A DNA stretch of 64,000 bases from Pseudomonas syringae (GCF_021605415.1 NZ_WKEQ01000030.1:1-64000), one strand, 5' to 3'; shown: positions 7,468-15,762, numbered from the stretch's first letter. Notes: generated by a model not told the origin, from the sequence alone. A program made the numbers and translations.

Positions 7468-8526
7468 TCAGATATCAGCGTCAGCCAGATCGGCTTCGGT
7501 CTCTTTGGCCGCAGAAGCCTTGGCGTCCGCTACCACTGCCGGGGACAGCAGCTTGTCGCGCAGCTGCTTCTCCAGCTTCGCCGCGATTTCCGGGTTGTCC
7601 GCCAGGAACTTCGCCGAGTTGGCCTTGCCCTGACCGATCTTGGTGCCTTCATAGGCATACCAGGCGCCGGACTTCTCGACGAAACCGTGCAGCACGCCCA
7701 GGTCGATCATCTCGCCGTTGAGGTAGATGCCCTTGCCGTAAAGAATCTGGAACTCGGCCTGACGGAACGGCGAAGCGACCTTGTTCTTCACAACCTTGAC
7801 GCGGGTTTCGCTGCCGACCACTTCGTCGCCTTCCTTCACCGCACCGGTACGGCGGATGTCGAGACGAACAGAGGCGTAGAATTTCAGCGCGTTACCGCCG
7901 GTGGTGGTTTCCGGGCTACCGAACATCACGCCGATCTTCATACGGATCTGGTTGATGAAGATCACCAGGCAGTTGGCATTCTTGATGTTACCGGTGATTT
8001 TACGCAGCGCCTGGGACATCAGACGGGCTTGCAGGCCCACGTGCATGTCACCCATTTCGCCTTCGATTTCAGCTTTCGGTACCAGGGCAGCCACGGAGTC
8101 GACGATGATCACGTCAACCGCGTTGGAACGCACCAGCATGTCGGTGATTTCGAGTGCCTGTTCGCCGGTGTCCGGCTGGGACACCAGCAGGTCGTCGACG
8201 TTGACGCCCAGCTTGCCGGCGTATTCAGGATCGAGGGCGTGTTCGGCGTCGACGAATGCACAGGTCGCGCCGGCTTTTTGTGCCTGGGCGATCACGGACA
8301 AGGTCAGCGTGGTTTTACCGGAAGATTCAGGACCGTAGATTTCAACAATACGGCCTTTTGGCAGACCGCCGATGCCGAGCGCGATGTCCAGACCCAGAGA
8401 GCCAGTGGAGATGGCCGGGATCGCCTGACGATCCTGATCGCCCATACGCATTACGGCACCCTTGCCGAATTGACGTTCGATCTGACCCAGGGCCGCAGCC
8501 AAGGCTTTCTTCTTGTTGTCGTCCAT
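7468..8526 (-). CDS. recA: RecA recombinase
   Basis: 352 residues. RecA polymerises on single-stranded DNA, drives strand exchange and triggers self-cleavage of LexA and phage-type repressors. The Walker A is GPESSGKTT at 65-73; the MAW motif and the L2 loop region (GGNALKFYASVRLDI) are intact. The ATG at 8526 has GAGGA upstream; a GTG four codons earlier is less likely. A LexA box lies 41 bp upstream. The adjacent repressor gene (10134-10868) is a plausible target of RecA-stimulated cleavage. Confidence 0.98.
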   Translation of the reverse strand: MDDNKKKALAAALGQIERQFGKGAVMRMGDQDRQAIPAISTGSLGLDIALGIGGLPKGRIVEIYGPESSGKTTLTLSVIAQAQKAGATCAFVDAEHALDPEYAGKLGVNVDDLLVSQPDTGEQALEITDMLVRSNAVDVIIVDSVAALVPKAEIEGEMGDMHVGLQARLMSQALRKITGNIKNANCLVIFINQIRMKIGVMFGSPETTTGGNALKFYASVRLDIRRTGAVKEGDEVVGSETRVKVVKNKVASPFRQAEFQILYGKGIYLNGEMIDLGVLHGFVEKSGAWYAYEGTKIGQGKANSAKFLADNPEIAAKLEKQLRDKLLSPAVVADAKASAAKETEADLADADI

Positions 8527-8566
8527 TAAAGTCCTCACGTAATCAATAAGGCCTGACGGCCAACAC

Positions 8567-8582
8567 CTGTATAAGTAGCCAG
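8567..8582 (-). promoter_or_regulatory. LexA operator of recA
   Basis: CTGTATAAGTAGCCAG fits the SOS box CTG-N10-CAG with an AT-rich left half (TATA) and sits 41 bp upstream of the recA ATG. It would place the recA-recX unit in the SOS regulon. Confidence 0.82.
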
Positions 8583-8609
8583 TATTATTCCACAGCGTTT
8601 GCGGATCGC

Positions 8610-9110
8610 CTACCCCTGATTTTCGATTTCTCGTGCCGCATGTCGCAACAGCCCCTCTAGCGCGGCCTTCACCGTTTGTCGGCGGACTTCATCGCGATTG
8701 CCGGGAAAATGCTGTACCTCGCTGAAAACCGACTCGCCCACGCCCCAGGCCAGCCACACCGTACCTACCGGTTTGTTCGGCGAGCCGCCGTCGGGACCTG
8801 CCACGCCGCTCACCGCCACTGCAAAATGCGCCTGACTTTTTTCCTGCGCGCCGAGCACCATGGCCTCGACCACCTCGCGACTGACCGCCCCCACCGACTC
8901 GAACAACGGCGCCGGCACATTCAATTGCTGGGTCTTCTGCCGGTTGGAGTAGGTCACATAACCCGCCTCGAACCATGCCGAACTCCCTGGAATCCGCGTG
9001 ATCGCCTCGGCAATACCGCCACCGGTGCAAGACTCGGCGGTGGTGACGTGGGCATTGAGCAACTGCAAGCGTCGGCCAAGTTCCGCGGCCAGTTGGGTGA
9101 TCTCTTTCAC
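8610..9110 (-). CDS. pncC: PncC/CinA C-terminal NMN amidohydrolase
   Basis: 166 residues. This single-domain CinA-C protein deamidates nicotinamide mononucleotide to nicotinate mononucleotide for NAD salvage. Signatures are TAESCTGGGIAEAIT, the GYVTYSN segment, and GVAGPDGGSPNKPVGTVWLA. I chose the GTG at 9110 because GGAGAG lies five bases upstream and the length then matches the ~165-residue family; the frame is open further up but that part has no homology. It is co-directional with recA and marks the left boundary of the mutS-cinA integration site. Confidence 0.9.
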   Translation of the reverse strand: MKEITQLAAELGRRLQLLNAHVTTAESCTGGGIAEAITRIPGSSAWFEAGYVTYSNRQKTQQLNVPAPLFESVGAVSREVVEAMVLGAQEKSQAHFAVAVSGVAGPDGGSPNKPVGTVWLAWGVGESVFSEVQHFPGNRDEVRRQTVKAALEGLLRHAAREIENQG

Positions 9111-9263
9111 GGCGCTCTCCAGATCGTTCGCAATGGCACCACCGTACACGAGCCCATCGCGCTTGCAAGGCGCAGGCTCATTCAAAATGTGAAGACGCGA
9201 GCGCTCTGATATAGGCCTGGCAGGCCTGCGCAGGAGCATGCGGCGCAATGCACAAGTGAAGGG

Positions 9264-9602
9264 TTATTGCGGATCACGCGGCGGCACGTCGCCAACGCCA
9301 ATACGCTTGGCCGCCCAACGTTCGTACAGACCGATGGCCACATCCGCGCCGGCCATTGCCGTCAGGCAACCGAAGGCGCAGGCGGCCCAGATCGACATGC
9401 CGACGGCATACAGCAGCATGATTGCCGACACGCCGCAGACCATGCAGGCGCCGGAGCGCAGGGCCAGGCGCCGCACCAGTGACCAGCCGTGTGCGCCTTC
9501 TTTGTCGGCGCGCCACATTTCGCCAGACACCCCGCCCACCACGGCGAGGAGGATGACCAGCCAGGTCGGCATGTCCGCCAATACTTGTTGCTCGTTTGTC
9601 AT
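9264..9602 (-). CDS. Tailocin/prophage holin
   Basis: 112 residues with about three hydrophobic segments (residues 13-27, 51-66 and 68-90) and a charged C-terminus (YERWAAKR). It resembles the holin of the R-tailocin/prophage cluster that fluorescens-group genomes carry between mutS and cinA. A holin normally opens the inner membrane to release particles and endolysin. A strong AAGGAGG precedes the ATG at 9602. None of the expected baseplate, sheath, fibre or lysis genes is present, so this gene appears to be a leftover of a deleted cluster. Confidence 0.75.
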   Translation of the reverse strand: MTNEQQVLADMPTWLVILLAVVGGVSGEMWRADKEGAHGWSLVRRLALRSGACMVCGVSAIMLLYAVGMSIWAACAFGCLTAMAGADVAIGLYERWAAKRIGVGDVPPRDPQ

Positions 9603-9677
9603 GTCAAACCTCCTTGGGGGTGATGGATGAGTGATGTGTGTTGGATTCAATCGTTGTCTCTTGAGGCAGGCATTCCA

Positions 9678-9707
9678 AAAAGCCCGGCTTCAAGCCGTCG
9701 GGCTTTT
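9678..9707. terminator. Terminator-like hairpin upstream of the holin gene
   Basis: Outer arms AAAAGCCCG and CGGGCTTTT enclose an inner CGGCTT/AAGCCG pairing. It lies between the repressor-controlled promoter (9973-10001) and the holin gene, so leftward transcripts must cross it. From about 9710 to 9970 I see no convincing gene. Confidence 0.55.
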
Positions 9708-9972
9708 CAGTAATGCGCTCCTTCGCCTTCCCTTTCAGTCCTGGGTTCGAAAGGAAGCTGACTTTTCGGCGCGACTGGCGCGGTACGAGTCCATTCAAAT
9801 TGTTTTTCCGACCGCGGTCCCTGCCCGCCGGATAACTGCTTCTGGTGCTTTACGCTGCACACCCGGGTCAGTTGCCAACCCTCTGAACCGTTGAGGCCGG
9901 TTCATCGCTGCCTGTTCTTGTGGAGCTGAAGAGCTTGTCTTGCCAGCCGCCTTGTCGAGCGGCTTGGCGGAA

Positions 9973-10045
9973 AGAATATGCATGGATGCATATACAGTCA
10001 ATGCGAAAATGCATTTACCCACCTAGAAAAAATGCACTGACGCAT
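9973..10045 (-). promoter_or_regulatory. Repressor-controlled promoter with three operators
   Basis: On the minus strand TTGACT (9996-10001), a 17-bp spacer and TATTCT (9973-9978) form a sigma70-type promoter aimed at the holin. Three copies of ATGC-N6-GCAT lie at 9978-9991 (inside the spacer), 10001-10014 (abutting the -35) and 10032-10045. A fourth precedes the repressor gene. This is the arrangement expected of a phage early promoter closed by its repressor. Confidence 0.72.
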
Positions 10046-10093
10046 GGAAAACCAAGTAATCCGGGCTTGTCGAAGGTTTTTGAAGGCGAAAAA

Positions 10094-10115
10094 AAACCCG
10101 CCGGAGGGCGGGTTT
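10094..10115 (-). terminator. Terminator of the repressor gene
   Basis: A perfect 9-bp stem (AAACCCGCC against GGCGGGTTT) with loop GGAG and a run of seven or more U on the minus strand, 18 bp beyond the repressor stop. Confidence 0.9.
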
Positions 10116-10133
10116 CAGTGGAACGTATAAAGG

Positions 10134-10868
10134 TTATCGGGCGTACATGCCCCACCAGAAGACGTGGCCGAGGATGACGATCTGCTCGTCCTGCATTTCC
10201 TGGAAGGTGTAGTCCTCGTCCGGATGTTCATCGCGATTGAAGCTGCGCAGGCGAATACCAGTAGGCAGACGATAAAGCTGTTTTACGCGCAACTGGCCGT
10301 TGTGATTGATCGCATAGAGGTCGCCATCAATGATGTCGCCGATTCCGGACTTGCCGGCGTTGACGCCAACGGTCGCGCCATCACGCAGCACCGGCATCAT
10401 GCTGTTACCCCGCACCGTCACACACTTGGCCTGATCGAACTGCACGCCGTTATGCCGCAGGCTGCGCTTGCCGAAGCGCAGGCTAGAGCGCTCGCTCTCT
10501 TCGATGACGAATCGTCCGGATCCAGCCGCCAATTCAACCTCGCGAAGAAACGGCACCGACACCTCGTCGTCGTCGACAGGGGTGTCGTCATCCCACAGGC
10601 TTATGTCCTTGAGTTCAGAATGCACATCACCGCGCACCGCACTGGTCGTTGGTGCGACCTCTGCGCGCCCGCGCAACTGATCCGTGCTGACGCCAAAATA
10701 CTTGGCGATCTTCGAAATGTGCTTATCCGAGGGATCGACAATTTTCCCGCCGAGAATCCGCGAGAGCGTGGATTGAGGCACGCCGGTGCGCCGGTGAAGC
10801 TCCGTGGGGGAGATCCCGTGCTGGTCGAGCAGCGCTCTTAAGACTGTTGATACGTTGCGTTTTTGCAT
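10134..10868 (-). CDS. LexA/CI-like S24 repressor of the tailocin locus (PrtR type)
   Basis: 244 residues. An N-terminal HTH (about 20-40, SPTELHRRTGVPQSTLSRIL) is joined to an S24 self-cleaving domain: Ala115-Gly116 as probable cleavage site, catalytic Ser156 in RGNSM and Lys196 in RVKQL. RecA filaments would trigger cleavage and derepression. Its place next to mutS and its domain layout match PrtR-type pyocin/tailocin repressors. ATGs at 10868 and 10877 and a TTG at 10904 are possible starts; none has a ribosome site. I favour 10868 because a -10-like CACTAT would start the mRNA at that ATG. Likely autoregulated. Confidence 0.8.
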   Translation of the reverse strand: MQKRNVSTVLRALLDQHGISPTELHRRTGVPQSTLSRILGGKIVDPSDKHISKIAKYFGVSTDQLRGRAEVAPTTSAVRGDVHSELKDISLWDDDTPVDDDEVSVPFLREVELAAGSGRFVIEESERSSLRFGKRSLRHNGVQFDQAKCVTVRGNSMMPVLRDGATVGVNAGKSGIGDIIDGDLYAINHNGQLRVKQLYRLPTGIRLRSFNRDEHPDEDYTFQEMQDEQIVILGHVFWWGMYAR

Positions 10869-10875
10869 AACGCGC

Positions 10876-10918
10876 ATAGTGCTTGAAGTTTTTTGCGAAG
10901 ACAAATGCTGATGCGCAT
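10876..10918 (-). promoter_or_regulatory. Candidate autoregulated promoter of the repressor
   Basis: Minus strand: TTGTCT (10899-10904), 17-bp spacer, CACTAT (10876-10881). An ATGC-N6-GCAT operator at 10905-10918 directly abuts the -35 on its upstream side, the position from which lambda CI activates its own promoter. A further ATGCAT lies at 10924-10929. Inference from sequence only. Confidence 0.5.
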
Positions 10919-11078
10919 AAGTAATGCATAAATTTAAAAAACGGCCGTATCAACGTCACCCGACCGCCATGCCTGCGCCGTGCCAACCACCCATGGTAAC
11001 CTTGCGCCCATCGCGGAAAAGCCCGGCCGATGCCACTGCTTTTGCCCTACATTTTTCAACGAGTTTGCTGACAATCCG

Positions 11079-13658
11079 ATGAATAAAGCCGTCTCCGACC
11101 TGTCCTCCCACACCCCGATGATGCAGCAATACTGGCGGCTGAAAAATCAGCACCCGGATCAGCTGATGTTCTATCGGATGGGGGATTTCTACGAGATCTT
11201 CTATGAAGATGCGAAGAAAGCCGCGAAGTTGCTGGACATCACCCTGACTGCTCGCGGGCAATCGGCGGGACAGGCGATTCCGATGTGCGGGATTCCTTAC
11301 CATGCAGCGGAAGGTTACCTGGCAAAACTGGTCAAGCTTGGCGAGTCGGTGGTGATTTGCGAGCAGGTCGGTGACCCGGCAACGAGTAAAGGTCCGGTGG
11401 ATCGTCAGGTGGTGCGGATCATTACGCCGGGCACAGTGAGTGACGAAGCGCTGCTGGACGAGCGCCGCGACAACCTGATCGCTGCGGTGCTGGGTGACGA
11501 GCGCCTGTTCGGTCTGGCGGTGCTGGACATCACCAGCGGCAACTTCACTGTGCTGGAGATCAAGGGCTGGGAGAACCTGCTGGCGGAACTGGAGCGGGTC
11601 AACCCGGTTGAACTGTTGATCCCGGACGATTGGCCGAAAGACTTGCCGGCGGAAAAACGCCGTGGCGTCCGTCGTCGTGCGCCGTGGGATTTTGAGCGCG
11701 ACACGGCGCTGAAAAGTCTTTGCCAGCAGTTTTCCACTCAGGATCTGAAAGGCTTCGGTTGTGAAAGCCTGACTTTGGCCATCGGCGCCGCCGGTTGTCT
11801 GTTGGCCTACGCCAAAGAAACTCAGCGCACCGCCCTGCCCCATTTGCGCAGCCTGCGTCATGAACGTCTGGACGACACCGTCGTGCTGGACGGCGCCAGC
11901 CGCCGCAATCTGGAATTGGACACTAACCTGTCCGGCGGTCGCGATAACACGTTGCAATCGGTAGTCGATCGTTGCCAGACCGCGATGGGCAGCCGCCTGC
12001 TGACCCGCTGGTTGAACCGCCCACTGCGCGACCTGACCGTGTTGCTGGCGCGTCAGACGTCGATCACTTGCCTGCTCGACCGTTATCGTTTCGAGAGCCT
12101 GCAGCCGCAACTCAAAGAAATCGGCGACATCGAGCGGATCCTCGCGCGAATCGGACTGCGTAACGCACGACCTCGCGACCTTGCCCGTCTGCGTGACGCA
12201 CTCGGCGCGCTGCCTGAGTTGCAAGTGGCGATGGCCGATCTGGAAGCACCGCACCTCAATCAATTGGCAACCACCACCAGCACCTACCCGGAACTGGCGG
12301 CCCTGCTAGCGAAAGCGATTATCGATAACCCGCCGGCGGTGATCCGTGACGGTGGCGTGCTGAAAACCGGTTACGACAGTGAACTCGACGAACTGCAATC
12401 CCTGAGCGAAAACGCCGGGCAGTTCCTCATCGATCTGGAAGCCCGGGAAAAGGCTCGCACCGGCCTGTCTCACCTGAAAGTCGGCTATAACCGCATTCAT
12501 GGTTACTTCATCGAGTTACCGAGCAAGCAAGCCGAGTCGGCGCCGGCGGATTACATCCGTCGCCAGACCCTCAAGGGCGCCGAGCGCTTTATCACGCCGG
12601 AACTCAAAGCGTTTGAAGACAAAGCACTGTCGGCCAAGAGCCGCGCTCTGGCCCGCGAGAAGATGCTTTACGAAGCCTTGCTCGAAGATTTGATCAGCCA
12701 GTTACCGCCGTTGCAGGACACTGCCAGCGCACTGGCCGAACTGGACGTGCTGAGCAACCTCGCCGAACGCGCACTGAATCTTGATCTGAACTGCCCGCGC
12801 TTCGTCAGCGAACCGTGCATGCGTATCACCCAGGGTCGTCATCCAGTGGTCGAGCAGGTGCTGAGCACGCCGTTCGTGGCCAACGACCTGAGCCTGGATG
12901 ACAACACGCGCATGCTGGTGATCACCGGCCCAAACATGGGCGGTAAATCCACCTACATGCGCCAGACCGCATTGATCGTACTGCTCGCGCACATCGGCAG
13001 TTTTGTGCCCGCCGCCAGTTGCGAGCTGTCACTGGTCGATCGGATCTTTACCCGGATCGGCTCCAGCGATGACCTGGCCGGCGGCCGTTCGACCTTCATG
13101 GTGGAAATGAGCGAAACCGCCAACATTCTGCACAACGCCACGGATCGCAGCCTCGTGCTGATGGACGAAGTCGGTCGCGGCACCAGCACCTTCGATGGTC
13201 TGTCGCTGGCGTGGGCAGCGGCCGAACGACTGGCGCATCTGCGCGCTTACACGCTGTTCGCAACGCACTATTTTGAATTGACGGTGTTGCCGGAAGCTCA
13301 ACCGCTAGTGGCCAACGTGCACCTCAATGCCACCGAACACAACGAGCGCATTGTGTTCCTGCACCACGTACTGCCGGGGCCTGCCAGCCAGAGTTACGGT
13401 CTCGCCGTTGCACAACTGGCGGGCGTACCAAGCGAAGTGATTGTGCGTGCCCGCGAGCATTTGAGCCGCCTGGAAGACACCGCCCTGCCCCATGAGGTAC
13501 CGGTGGCGATCAAAGGCAAACCGGCGGCGCCGATGCAGAGCGACATGTTTGCCAGTCTGCCGCATCCGGTACTGGATGAGCTGGCTAAACTGGATATCGA
13601 CGACATGACGCCGCGCCGTGCGCTTGAAATGCTCTATGCACTTAAAAACCGGATATAA
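11079..13658 (+). CDS. mutS: DNA mismatch-recognition protein MutS
   Basis: 859 residues, the usual length. MutS binds mispairs and small loops and recruits MutL. The N-terminal mismatch-binding domain has the conserved FYEIF wedge motif (MGDFYEIF). The C-terminal ABC-type ATPase has Walker A GPNMGGKST at about 618-625, then DEVGRGTSTFDG and the ATHYFELT region. ATG 11079 fits the family start; the frame is open 33 codons further up without homology. It forms the right boundary of the tailocin integration site. Confidence 0.97.
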   Translation: MNKAVSDLSSHTPMMQQYWRLKNQHPDQLMFYRMGDFYEIFYEDAKKAAKLLDITLTARGQSAGQAIPMCGIPYHAAEGYLAKLVKLGESVVICEQVGDPATSKGPVDRQVVRIITPGTVSDEALLDERRDNLIAAVLGDERLFGLAVLDITSGNFTVLEIKGWENLLAELERVNPVELLIPDDWPKDLPAEKRRGVRRRAPWDFERDTALKSLCQQFSTQDLKGFGCESLTLAIGAAGCLLAYAKETQRTALPHLRSLRHERLDDTVVLDGASRRNLELDTNLSGGRDNTLQSVVDRCQTAMGSRLLTRWLNRPLRDLTVLLARQTSITCLLDRYRFESLQPQLKEIGDIERILARIGLRNARPRDLARLRDALGALPELQVAMADLEAPHLNQLATTTSTYPELAALLAKAIIDNPPAVIRDGGVLKTGYDSELDELQSLSENAGQFLIDLEAREKARTGLSHLKVGYNRIHGYFIELPSKQAESAPADYIRRQTLKGAERFITPELKAFEDKALSAKSRALAREKMLYEALLEDLISQLPPLQDTASALAELDVLSNLAERALNLDLNCPRFVSEPCMRITQGRHPVVEQVLSTPFVANDLSLDDNTRMLVITGPNMGGKSTYMRQTALIVLLAHIGSFVPAASCELSLVDRIFTRIGSSDDLAGGRSTFMVEMSETANILHNATDRSLVLMDEVGRGTSTFDGLSLAWAAAERLAHLRAYTLFATHYFELTVLPEAQPLVANVHLNATEHNERIVFLHHVLPGPASQSYGLAVAQLAGVPSEVIVRAREHLSRLEDTALPHEVPVAIKGKPAAPMQSDMFASLPHPVLDELAKLDIDDMTPRRALEMLYALKNRI

Positions 13659-13821
13659 GCACTGAAGAAGCGGATATAACGCAAACGGCTTCAAGCTGTT
13701 AGAATCTCGCGCGGTTTGGGATGCTGCTGGCTAATAGCCTGGCTGGCAGACATCGCTCCCGAACCTGGCGACCCCAACCGTGAAGGGGCAACGCTGCCGC
13801 CGCCTGAGGAGAAAATTAGAA

Positions 13822-14145
13822 ATGACCTTCGTCGTCACCGACAACTGCATCAAGTGCAAGTACACCGACTGCGTAGAAGTCTGTCCGGTGGACTGCTTTT
13901 ACGAAGGCCCGAACTTCCTGGTGATTCACCCGGATGAGTGCATCGATTGCGCCCTGTGCGAACCTGAGTGCCCAGCCGTGGCCATCTTCTCTGAAGATGA
14001 AGTGCCGACAGGCATGGAAAACTTTATCGAGTTGAACGCCGAGCTGGCCGACATTTGGCCGAATATCACCGAGAAGAAAGATTCGATGCCAGGCGCTGAA
14101 GAGTGGGATGGCAAGCCGGGCAAGATCGCTGATCTCGAACGCTGA
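13822..14145 (+). CDS. fdxA: Seven-iron ferredoxin FdxA
   Basis: 107 residues with nine cysteines (9, 12, 17, 21, 25, 40, 43, 46, 50) in the pattern of Azotobacter-type ferredoxins that carry one 3Fe-4S and one 4Fe-4S cluster. GAGGAG lies about 10 bases before the ATG. It is followed by a strong terminator and then by rsmZ and rpoS on the other strand, the standard Pseudomonas order. Confidence 0.95.
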   Translation: MTFVVTDNCIKCKYTDCVEVCPVDCFYEGPNFLVIHPDECIDCALCEPECPAVAIFSEDEVPTGMENFIELNAELADIWPNITEKKDSMPGAEEWDGKPGKIADLER

Positions 14146-14161
14146 TCTGTTCGCGTTCATG

Positions 14162-14184
14162 AAAAGGCCCCTTGCGGGCCTTTT
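14162..14184 (+). terminator. Terminator of fdxA
   Basis: Stem AAAAGGCCC against GGGCCTTTT with a 5-nt loop and a following T-run, 17 bp after the fdxA stop. It converges with the rsmZ terminator 17 bp away. Confidence 0.9.
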
Positions 14185-14200
14185 TGCTTTTCTACGGGCG

Positions 14201-14328
14201 AAAAAAGGGGCGGTTTGACCCGCCCACATTTTTTCCCTATTCCATATATTCCTTTTCATCGTCCTGATGAATCGCGTCCTGCGATGTCCATTCCCCTCGT
14301 CCTTGAAGGGCGTGTCTGTCCGTCGACA
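14201..14328 (-). ncRNA. rsmZ: RsmZ regulatory small RNA
   Basis: About 128 nt, beginning TGTCGACGGACAGACAC, the same start as P. fluorescens CHA0 RsmZ, and located in the fdxA-rpoS gap as in other pseudomonads. It holds nine GGA trinucleotides, several of them CAGGACG or AAGGACG in hairpin loops, the binding sites for RsmA/CsrA family proteins. It ends in a GGGCGG/CCGCCC hairpin with six U residues. A -10-like TAGTAT lies at 14337-14342. RsmZ titrates RsmA/RsmE and so relieves translational repression of secondary metabolism and exoenzymes. The 5' end is inferred from homology. Confidence 0.92.
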
Positions 14329-14500
14329 CAACCCGGATACTAGAGAATTTCCCGGCGAGGGCAATCGGCCCAATCGCGCGAAACCCCTTGTCATGCGGCG
14401 TTAATATTTATTAATAAGTATAAAAATCAGCAGGTTATGAGAGCTGGTGTAAACAAAGCGACGCCCAAGCACGTGTAAAAATAGCGAACACCTACGAAAG

Positions 14501-14518
14501 AGTAAGCTACGGCTTACA
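14501..14518 (-). promoter_or_regulatory. GacA upstream activating sequence of rsmZ
   Basis: Reads TGTAAG-N6-CTTACT on the minus strand, one base off the GacA consensus TGTAAG-N6-CTTACA. It sits 173 bp upstream of the inferred rsmZ start, the usual distance, and places rsmZ under GacS/GacA control. The rest of the 14329-14600 gap holds a REP copy and the rpoS terminator. Confidence 0.85.
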
Positions 14519-14560
14519 CCGCAACACTACAAACGACACGAGCCCATCAAATCAAAGTCA

Positions 14561-14584
14561 AAAGATCGCAGCCTTCGGCAGCTC
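14561..14584. repeat. REP-type element
   Basis: AAAGATCGCAGCCTTCGGCA plus AGCTC form the same family as the element at 650-690, in opposite orientation. Confidence 0.6.
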
Positions 14585-14602
14585 TTACAGGGGCAACAAA
14601 AA

Positions 14603-14621
14603 GCCCCGAACCAGTCGGGGC
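14603..14621 (-). terminator. Terminator of rpoS
   Basis: A perfect 7-bp stem GCCCCGA/TCGGGGC with a 5-nt loop and a U-rich tail on the minus strand (AACAAAAA just left of the stem), 27 bp past the rpoS stop. Confidence 0.88.
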
Positions 14622-14648
14622 GTTTTGCGGGCGGTCAGGCGAAAACGC

Positions 14649-15656
14649 TTATTGAAACAGCGACTCGCTCGACAGGCCGTTTTTCTCCAGAATTTCGCGA
14701 AGACGCTTCAGGCCTTCCACCTGGATCTGCCTCACCCGTTCCCGGGTCAGTCCGATCTCCAGGCCTACATCTTCCAGCGTACTGCTTTCATGGCCGCGCA
14801 GACCGAAGCGGCGAATAACCACTTCGCGTTGCTTGTCCGTCAATTCAGAGAGCCATTGATCGATGCTTTGCGACAGGTCGTCATCCTGCAGCAGTTCGCA
14901 TGGGTCGGTCGGACGGTCGTCCGTGAGGGTGTCCAGCAGGGTTTTATCCGAATCCGGACCCAGCGAGACATCGACCGAAGAAACCCGCTCGTTCAAGCCC
15001 AGCATGCGCTTGACCTCGCCCACCGGTTTTTCCAGCAGGTTGGCGATTTCTTCGGGTGAAGGTTCGTGATCGAGCTTTTGTGTCAGCTCGCGTGCGGCCC
15101 GCAGGTACACGTTGAGTTCCTTGACCACATGAATCGGCAACCGAATGGTTCGAGTCTGATTCATGATTGCGCGTTCGATGGTTTGACGAATCCACCACGT
15201 TGCATAGGTCGAGAAGCGGAAGCCACGCTCGGGATCGAACTTTTCCACCGCGCGGATCAGCCCGAGGTTGCCCTCTTCGATCAGATCCAGCAGCGACAGC
15301 CCTCGATTGACGTAACGCCGGGCGATTTTCACCACCAGCCGCAGGTTACTTTCAATCATGCGCTTGCGCCCGGCGGGGTCGCCACTTTGCGACAAGCGCG
15401 CAAAATGAACTTCTTCTTCCGGGGAGAGGAGAGGGGAAAAGCCGATTTCGTTGAGATACAACTGCGTGGCATCAAGTGCCCGCGTGTAGTCGATGTACTT
15501 GTGTTGCTTTAGCGAAGCGGAGTGTTTGGATTTGGCACGAACGGAAGGTGGAGCTGCCCCTTCATCATTCGACATCGAATCCGAATCGATGCCGGTCTCC
15601 ATCAGGAGAACCTCATCGTCGATGTCAAACTCCGGCACTTCTTTACTGAGAGCCAT
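14649..15656 (-). CDS. rpoS: Stationary-phase sigma factor RpoS
   Basis: 335 residues, full length. Regions 1.2 to 4.2 are intact: LDATQLYLNEIGFSPLL (1.2), DLIEEGNLGLIRAVEKFDP (2.2), FSTYATWWIRQTIERAI (2.4) and the C-terminal HTH GLTRERVRQIQVEGLKRLR. It directs transcription of general-stress and stationary-phase genes. It lies 106 bp downstream of nlpD on the same strand; in Pseudomonas its main promoter lies within nlpD. The nearby rsmZ links it in location to the Gac/Rsm network. Confidence 0.98.
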   Translation of the reverse strand: MALSKEVPEFDIDDEVLLMETGIDSDSMSNDEGAAPPSVRAKSKHSASLKQHKYIDYTRALDATQLYLNEIGFSPLLSPEEEVHFARLSQSGDPAGRKRMIESNLRLVVKIARRYVNRGLSLLDLIEEGNLGLIRAVEKFDPERGFRFSTYATWWIRQTIERAIMNQTRTIRLPIHVVKELNVYLRAARELTQKLDHEPSPEEIANLLEKPVGEVKRMLGLNERVSSVDVSLGPDSDKTLLDTLTDDRPTDPCELLQDDDLSQSIDQWLSELTDKQREVVIRRFGLRGHESSTLEDVGLEIGLTRERVRQIQVEGLKRLREILEKNGLSSESLFQ

Positions 15657-15762
15657 TGTTATAGTCCTTTGGTGAGTTCGACCCCAAGCTCAAGCGACGC
15701 CTTTATCCTTGGCAGCGCTGGAGCCTGTCCCCTCTACGTGACGGAACAGGCTGGTTAACAAA

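Noticed and set aside
9795..10022. A 75-codon minus-strand frame in the tailocin remnant gap (GTG start; internal ATG at 9983)
   Set aside because: No ribosome site, its start lies inside the operator/promoter, and its composition looks non-coding. It could be a phage leader peptide but I cannot support it.
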